Shown here in pieces: positions 14,101-18,373 of a stretch of DNA of 18,373 bases (positions are counted from its first letter, which is position 1; each line of letters begins with the position of its first letter). The notes beneath the pieces are model-generated. The model saw only the letters and a list, made by a program, of their open reading frames with translations, had not been told where the DNA came from and made no database searches. The stretch is from Planctomycetaceae bacterium. Its GTDB lineage: Bacteria; Planctomycetota; Planctomycetia; Pirellulales; Pirellulaceae. The stretch lies in the NCBI GenBank assembly GCA_002702965.1, contig PADE01000205.1:1-18373 (forward strand), in the 5' to 3' direction. A program made the position numbers and the translations under genes.

Positions 14101-15141
14101 ATGATTCGTGTCGGACTTGCCGGAATCGGATTTATGGGGTGGATCCATTGGCTGGCCTACCAAAAAGTAGCCAGTGCCCAGGTGACGGCTATTGGTTCGC
14201 GCAATGCGCAGAAACGAACCGGTGACTGGCGTGATATCCAAGGGAATTTTGGACCGCCCGGCGAACAGGTGGACATCAGCGGCCTCAAAACCTACGCGAC
14301 GCTGGAAGATCTACTGGCCGATGAATCGATCGATTTGGTCGACCTCTGCCTGCCTCCCCACCTGCACTGCCAGGCGGCGATCGCTGCGCTCCAGGCCGGC
14401 AAACATGTGTTTGTGGAAAAACCGATGGGGCTGACCACGGACGAGTGTGACCAAATGGTGGCCGCTGCCGCTGCTGCCGATCGGCAGGTGCTGGTTGGCC
14501 ATGTCCTACCGTTTTTCCCAGAGTACGCACATGCCCGCGAAGTGATCGCCAGTGGTACTTACGGTCGATTGCTGGGCGGCCATTTCAAGCGGGTGATCTC
14601 CGACCCGTCTTGGATCGAGGACTTTTACGATCCGGCGCGTGTGGGCGGACCGCTGGTTGACCTGCACGTCCACGATGCGCATCTGATCCGGATGTTGTTC
14701 GGCATGCCGCAGAGCCTGGTGTCACAGGGGCGGATGCGCGGGGAGGTGGTCGAGTTCTGCACCACCCTGTTCCGTTACCAGGACCCGTCGCTGGTCGTCA
14801 CCGCGTCGAGTGGGGTCATCAACCAGCAGGGGCGCCCCTTTACGCATGCACTCGAGATCCACCTGGAGAGTGCGACGCTTCACTACGATCACGGGGGATT
14901 TTCCGACGGGCCGGAGACGATGCCGCTGAAAGTGCTCACCGCGGACGATCAGGTGCTGCGTCCCGACCTGGGAGACGGCGATCCGGTGCGCGCTTTCGAA
15001 GTCCAAATTGGGGAAGTGGTCCGGTCGCTCGAAACGGGAGAGGTCTCGACGATTCTCTCTGGGGCGCTGGCCCGGGATGCGATCCTGCTCTGCCACAAAC
15101 AGACCGAGTCGGTCGTCCGTGGCGATTCCGTGACCGTCTGA
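14101..15141 (+). CDS. Gfo/Idh/MocA family oxidoreductase
   Basis: This is an NAD(P)-dependent sugar or inositol dehydrogenase-type enzyme, 346 aa and cytosolic because no signal peptide is present. The Rossmann start is IRVGLAGIGFMGWIHW (GxGxxG). The catalytic-lysine motif is VFVEKPMG with Lys107. The conserved His of the active site is likely His191, in PLVDLHVHDAHLIRMLFG, near Asp187 and Asp192. The C-terminal half is the expected beta-sheet domain (VEFCTTLFRYQDPSLVVTA and onward). I chose ATG 14101 rather than ATG 14095: GGAG at 14090-14093 lies 7 nt before 14101 but only 1 nt before 14095. The specific sugar cannot be deduced. Planctomycetes have many paralogues of this family, often near symporters of the SSS type such as the convergent neighbour here, so a role in sugar-derivative catabolism is plausible. 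Confidence 0.93.
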   Translation: MIRVGLAGIGFMGWIHWLAYQKVASAQVTAIGSRNAQKRTGDWRDIQGNFGPPGEQVDISGLKTYATLEDLLADESIDLVDLCLPPHLHCQAAIAALQAGKHVFVEKPMGLTTDECDQMVAAAAAADRQVLVGHVLPFFPEYAHAREVIASGTYGRLLGGHFKRVISDPSWIEDFYDPARVGGPLVDLHVHDAHLIRMLFGMPQSLVSQGRMRGEVVEFCTTLFRYQDPSLVVTASSGVINQQGRPFTHALEIHLESATLHYDHGGFSDGPETMPLKVLTADDQVLRPDLGDGDPVRAFEVQIGEVVRSLETGEVSTILSGALARDAILLCHKQTESVVRGDSVTV

Positions 15142-15144
15142 AGC

Positions 15145-15177
15145 GAGGGCGAGCGGCGGTACCAGCTGGCCGCCCTC
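15145..15177. terminator. Possible bidirectional terminator hairpin between convergent genes
   Basis: The arms GAGGGCG (15145-15151) and CGCCCTC (15171-15177) pair over 7 bp around a 19-nt loop. They start 4 nt after the oxidoreductase stop and lie 33 nt before the stop of the convergent symporter gene. There is no T-run on either side, so it would be an atypical terminator. Confidence 0.35.
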
Positions 15178-15209
15178 AGCGCGTTTCGCAAGCCCCAGCG
15201 CCCACGAAC

Positions 15210-17297
15210 TCAATAGAAGTAGTACATCATGAACATCGCGGCTGCCGCCAGCACGCCGGCGTAGCTGCGGTCGTCTGCCACCGCGAAACGGGCGAAGCCC
15301 ACCTCGCCGCGCGGCTGTTGTCGGTAACTCCTGAAGACCTCGCGCAAAAAGGCGGCCAGCGTCCAGACGGCGGCCAGCCAGGCGGCCCCGGATGGCGCCA
15401 AGTTGCCGCCGACCATCAGGGTTGCCAGCCCCGCAAACACCAGGACCGAGACCCCCACGCTGCGCGCCAGTTGTCCCAGTTTTTGCGGCGCATGTCCTCC
15501 CAGCGCAGCCCAGGTGTTGCGGCTTTTCTCCTCTTCGGGCGATTGCGTCAGGCTGACCAGTACAAAGACGATGGCGGACAACCCGACGACGACCACGACG
15601 CGGTGAAAGAAATTCAATTGTGGTCCGAACGCTCTTTGCAGCTGGGTAATCTGGGGCAACACACGGTTCTCCAGGTGCTGCTGAAATTCTGTCACGCTGT
15701 GGTCATGAAATTCTTTTGGAATTGCAGTAATCGAAACGTCGCTGAGCTGTTTGTCCCGGAGCGCCAGGTCGTAGAGCGTGCGATCCAGATCCGAATCGTA
15801 GGCCAACTGAACGGCGGGGGATAAAACGAGCCCCGCGATGATGGTGGTGCAAGCCGCCGCGCGCGTCCCCCGCTTCCAAAAGATGCCCATCAAGAACGCC
15901 ACCAACACGCCCGGTGTCAGATAGTTCGAGTAATTCGCGATGTTCAGGAAGAAGTTGGATTGGGAATTGGGGTCCATGATAAATACGGCCATCACGATCG
16001 CCATCAGCATCAGCGCCGCGATCGACAGGCGGCCGACCAGGATCAGCTCTCGATCGGATGCCTCGGGAGCGAAGTATTTGCGGTAGACATCGACCGTGAT
16101 AATCGTGGCGGCTGAGTTCATCATCGAATCGATCGAAGACAGAATGGCTCCGATCAGGCCGGCCGCAATCAGTCCCACAAATCCGATTCCCAGAGGCGAG
16201 ATCAGATAGGTTACTAACACCGGGAAAACCGTGTCGGGAGCAATTTTTTGATTCTGGAAGTCCGCGGTTTCACGAAACAGATAGAAGGCCGCGACCCCCG
16301 TCCCGATCGCGAAGAAGGGAATCAATAGTTTCAGGAAACCGGCGACAATAATTCCCAAACGGGCTTCCCCGCCACTGCGCGCACCGAGGGCCCGCTGCAC
16401 GATAAACTGGTTGGTTCCCCAGTAGTAACAGTGCATAAACATCAATCCGGTGAGCACGCCTGTCCAGGGTAGTTCGGGGTGATTCATCGGTTCGTACAGC
16501 TTCAATTTTGCATCGACGCCGGCCGCCGCATCGAGCGCCATCATTCGCCCCCATCCGCCGAGCTGGGAGAAGGTCATGACGGCGACGGTAATCCCTCCGA
16601 TCAGAATCAATACCGATTGGATTACATCGGTGTAAACCACGGCCTTCAGGCCGCCGATAATCGTGTAGCTCGCCGCAATCACACCCAGCGCGATCACGAA
16701 CGCGATGTAGTAACTGATGCGGACGTTATCTTGCGCAGCCTGGGGTATGGCCACGTCGGCGACGGTTGGCTCTGCCTCCCCCCCGGTGACCGCTGCGGCT
16801 TGGGCGCCCCCGCTGGCAGACCCCGGTTCGGTGACCAGGGCCACATCCCCCATCAACACACAAATGGTCCGGGCGCCGATGTACAGGCCGGGAACCATTT
16901 GTACGAAGGCCATAATGATGACCATGATCAGAGCGTACATCAGGCGGCTTTCCGGTCCGTAGCGACGTTCCAGGTACTCTGAGAGGGTGTAGAGATTGAG
17001 TTTCCGATAGACCGGCAGGAAGCCGTAACACATCAAGAGGAGCCCGGCGATGGCACCCAGCTCAAAATGACTTTGGGCGAAGCCGATACTGAATCCCACG
17101 CCCAGCATGCCCACCATGTGGTTGGCGCTGACATTGCTGCCAAAGATCGAGCCGGCAACCCCGAACCAGCGGATGCCTTTTCCAGCCAGGAAATAATCTT
17201 CCGACGTCTCCTCCTTGCGTCCGGCAAAGAAACCGACGGCCATCACGCCGACCAGCGTGAGCAGGAACACCACCAGATCGAGTGGTTGAAGTTGCAT
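15210..17297 (-). CDS. SSS-family (SLC5-type) sodium:solute symporter
   Basis: This is a LeuT-fold inner-membrane transporter coupling Na+ to uptake of a sugar or other organic solute. It is 695 aa with about 13-15 hydrophobic segments by eye. Family features include the N-terminal FFAGRKEETSEDYFLAGK, GSNVSANHMVG in the first bundle helix, IIGGLKAVVYTDVIQSV at about 213-229, and ILSSIDSMMNSAATI at 386-400 with the Na+-site serines. An Ala/Gly/Glu-rich loop of about 40 residues (near 155-193) and a soluble segment near 505-560 are extra to the core fold. A weakly hydrophobic C-terminal extension ends in MFMMYYFY. I chose ATG 17297, which has GGAAAG just upstream and begins right before the first membrane helix. 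The frame is open to 17429 with further ATGs inside the tandem repeat. It is convergent with the oxidoreductase and divergent from the NIPSNAP gene. The substrate is unknown. Confidence 0.93.
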   Translation of the reverse strand: MQLQPLDLVVFLLTLVGVMAVGFFAGRKEETSEDYFLAGKGIRWFGVAGSIFGSNVSANHMVGMLGVGFSIGFAQSHFELGAIAGLLLMCYGFLPVYRKLNLYTLSEYLERRYGPESRLMYALIMVIIMAFVQMVPGLYIGARTICVLMGDVALVTEPGSASGGAQAAAVTGGEAEPTVADVAIPQAAQDNVRISYYIAFVIALGVIAASYTIIGGLKAVVYTDVIQSVLILIGGITVAVMTFSQLGGWGRMMALDAAAGVDAKLKLYEPMNHPELPWTGVLTGLMFMHCYYWGTNQFIVQRALGARSGGEARLGIIVAGFLKLLIPFFAIGTGVAAFYLFRETADFQNQKIAPDTVFPVLVTYLISPLGIGFVGLIAAGLIGAILSSIDSMMNSAATIITVDVYRKYFAPEASDRELILVGRLSIAALMLMAIVMAVFIMDPNSQSNFFLNIANYSNYLTPGVLVAFLMGIFWKRGTRAAACTTIIAGLVLSPAVQLAYDSDLDRTLYDLALRDKQLSDVSITAIPKEFHDHSVTEFQQHLENRVLPQITQLQRAFGPQLNFFHRVVVVVGLSAIVFVLVSLTQSPEEEKSRNTWAALGGHAPQKLGQLARSVGVSVLVFAGLATLMVGGNLAPSGAAWLAAVWTLAAFLREVFRSYRQQPRGEVGFARFAVADDRSYAGVLAAAAMFMMYYFY

Positions 17298-17319
17298 GGT
17301 CTTTCCATCGCCAGGCTGC

Positions 17320-17357
17320 GGCGGCCCCATTATGCTGGGCCGAGGCGGCCCCATTAT
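17320..17357. repeat. Tandem direct repeat, 14 bp, 24-bp period
   Basis: GGCGGCCCCATTAT occurs exactly at 17320-17333 and again at 17344-17357, just upstream of the symporter start. Read on the reverse strand it is ATAATGGGGCCGCC twice. The second reverse copy of ATAAT is part of a perfect TATAAT. The 24-bp period is a multiple of three, so each copy also supplies an ATG in frame with the symporter. Confidence 0.6.
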
Positions 17358-17379
17358 AGTGACCCGTGACGGTTGCCAA
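17353..17379 (-). promoter_or_regulatory. Putative promoter for the SSS symporter gene
   Basis: On the reverse strand a perfect -10 TATAAT (plus-strand 17353-17358) is preceded by TTGGCA (17374-17379), 5 of 6 matches to the -35. The spacer is only 15 nt, shorter than ideal. Transcription would start close to 17346, inside the direct repeat, about 50 nt before the chosen ATG. Confidence 0.45.
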
Positions 17380-17491
17380 AGCGATGTGCCCGGAATAATC
17401 TGGTGAGCATCCAGCTGCGGCGGGTGCACGCCAGTTCGCGTGTACCACCACCCCGGCGCCAGTCGACGAATCCCAGCACAGGAATTTTTTC

Positions 17492-17929
17492 ATGACCAGA
17501 CGCAACCTGCTCTCTTGTTCTCTATTAGTGATGGCCACAATGGGTCTCGGCCTCTTGTTCTCCGGCGCACCGGTCGGAGCCGAAAAGAAGGCCTCGGCGC
17601 GGATCTTTGAAATGCGCATTTACACGACCAACGAAGGCAAGCTCGACGCGTTACACAGTCGTTTCCGCGATCACACCAATCCGTTGTTCAAGAAGCACGA
17701 CATGGATCTGGTTGCCTACTGGACACCGACCGATGCCAAAACGGCGAAGAATACGTTGATCTACGTATTGGCTTATCCCAGCCGGGAAGCCCGCGAGAAA
17801 TCGTGGAAAGGTTTCTTGAATGACCCGGACTGGAAAAAGGCGTACGCCGCCTCGATCAAGGATGGCAGGATCGTCAAGAAGGTCGATTCCCAGTTCATGA
17901 CGCCGACCGACTATTCACCCATTAAGTAA
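17492..17929 (+). CDS. Exported NIPSNAP-family protein
   Basis: The protein is 145 aa. The N-terminus is a Sec signal peptide: MTRRN, a hydrophobic core through residue 24, and a likely cleavage after Ala30 (APVGA, then EKK). The mature part is one NIPSNAP domain of the ferredoxin-like dimeric alpha-beta barrel type. It runs FEMRIYTTNEGKLDALHSRF, NPLFKKHDMDLVAYWTP, a central strand LIYVLAYPSREAREKSW, and a final DPDWKKAYAASIKDG block with KKVDSQFM. NIPSNAP proteins have no settled biochemical activity. Exported single-domain copies are frequent in planctomycetes, so a periplasmic role is inferred from the signal peptide only. ATG 17492 has AGGAA about 8-9 nt upstream. It is divergent from the symporter and lies 52 nt before the next gene, with which it may be co-transcribed. 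Confidence 0.92.
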   Translation: MTRRNLLSCSLLVMATMGLGLLFSGAPVGAEKKASARIFEMRIYTTNEGKLDALHSRFRDHTNPLFKKHDMDLVAYWTPTDAKTAKNTLIYVLAYPSREAREKSWKGFLNDPDWKKAYAASIKDGRIVKKVDSQFMTPTDYSPIK

Positions 17930-17981
17930 GCTTAGGTGATGGTCCGTGGCCGCTCGCAGCCCTTTGCGTTGGAATGTGGCG

Positions 17982-18373
17982 ATGCGTTGCTTTCGTTTTC
18001 GGCGCGCCCATCCGGGATGTTGTGCGCCACGCCGTACCGAGTGCGTCGCCGTGGCGCTCGCACTGATCGGGGCGTTGATCCCCGATCCGGCTCGGGCCGA
18101 CAACTGGCCGCGCTTTCGGGGACCCGCGGGCAGCGCGGTTTCCGCCGAGAGCGGGTTGCCCGAACAATGGGATGTGCATCGTAACGTGCGGTGGAAAACG
18201 GCCATCCCCGGCGAGGGAAGTTCCTCACCCATCGTGTGGGGCAATCGGGTCTTTCTGACCTCGTCGGAGGACGAGGGTTTTTTTCGTCGGTTGCATTGTC
18301 TGGATTTGGTGTCCGGGGCGCTGCTATGGTCGACACAGACCGAGGACGCTTGCCCGGAGTTGACCTCGGCACT
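17982..18373 (+). CDS. Exported PQQ-like beta-propeller protein (5' part, runs off the window)
   Basis: The frame is open from 17940 to the end of the window without a stop. From ATG 17982 it gives 130 residues. An Arg/Cys-rich n-region and a hydrophobic core VAVALALIGALI end in a signal peptidase I site after ARA (residue 39). The mature start DNWPRFRGPAG is a hallmark of planctomycete PQQ-like (BamB/quinoprotein-type) proteins. The first blades follow: VRWKTAIPGEGSSSPIVWGN, then VFLTSS and LHCLDLVSGALLWS, which carries the repeat-type Trp. These proteins are exported and often sit near catabolic genes; whether this one binds a cofactor cannot be seen. GTG 17946 is an alternative start. No strong Shine-Dalgarno is present for either. 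Confidence 0.85.
   Translation, partial: MRCFRFRRAHPGCCAPRRTECVAVALALIGALIPDPARADNWPRFRGPAGSAVSAESGLPEQWDVHRNVRWKTAIPGEGSSSPIVWGNRVFLTSSEDEGFFRRLHCLDLVSGALLWSTQTEDACPELTSA

Noticed and set aside
17500..17518. Lipoprotein signal in the NIPSNAP protein (Cys9 after LLS)
   Set aside because: The cysteine comes before the hydrophobic core rather than after it. A signal peptidase I site after Ala30 fits better.
1..18373. tRNA, rRNA, CRISPR arrays, insertion sequences, phage or toxin-antitoxin genes
   Set aside because: Reading both strands by eye showed no cloverleaf-type consensus, spaced repeats, transposase motifs or small paired genes. A covariance-model scan would settle small RNAs.

Overview
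The window is about 60% GC by eye and reads like a chromosomal segment of a planctomycete, probably of the Pirellulales. That placement is an inference. It rests on the AlaRS and AroE sequence style, the frequent lack of clear Shine-Dalgarno sites, an exported NIPSNAP protein, an SSS symporter, a Gfo/Idh/MocA oxidoreductase and an exported PQQ-type beta-propeller protein opening with DNWPRFRGP. No rRNA, tRNA, CRISPR array, insertion sequence or phage gene was recognised.

Layout: (1) 1-221, the 3' end of an unidentified forward gene with a helical, Gln-rich and then Pro-rich tail. (2) 612-6162, forward housekeeping genes: alaS (alanyl-tRNA synthetase), a FabF-like beta-ketoacyl-ACP synthase and aroE (shikimate dehydrogenase, GTG start). 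They are separated by gaps of about 270-390 nt, so they are probably separate transcription units. A perfect 10-bp hairpin lies in the long alaS leader. (3) 6490-6708, a 72-residue BON-domain protein behind a near-consensus promoter. (4) 6800-11512, a five-gene reverse-strand operon for a cell-surface glycan, in transcription order: GT4 glycosyltransferase, class I SAM methyltransferase, FkbM-family methyltransferase, GT2 (WaaE/KdtX-like) glycosyltransferase, GT9 heptosyltransferase (WaaF-like). Three of the four junctions are stop/start overlaps (TAATG, TGATG, ATGA), which implies translational coupling. (5) 11855-15141, forward: an SLC13/DASS anion symporter (TTG start), msrA and a Gfo/Idh/MocA oxidoreductase. 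(6) 15210-17297, a reverse SSS-family sodium/solute symporter with a tandem 24-bp-spaced repeat and a TATAAT box just upstream. It is divergent from (7) 17492-18373, an exported NIPSNAP protein and the 5' part of an exported PQQ-like beta-propeller protein that runs off the window.

How the genes fit together: the reverse operon is the only clear multi-gene pathway. It looks like assembly and decoration of a lipopolysaccharide core or related heptose-containing glycan. A heptosyltransferase II-type protein with its Cys-rich C-terminal signature supports LPS-type chemistry. The right-hand transporter, oxidoreductase, NIPSNAP and PQQ genes resemble the catabolic and exported-protein sets common in planctomycetes, but nothing here fixes their substrates.

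I found no convincing new defence or mobile system. The observations most worth a second look are the coupled glycan operon, the alaS leader hairpin, the repeat/promoter array in front of the SSS gene, and the signal-less BON mini-protein.
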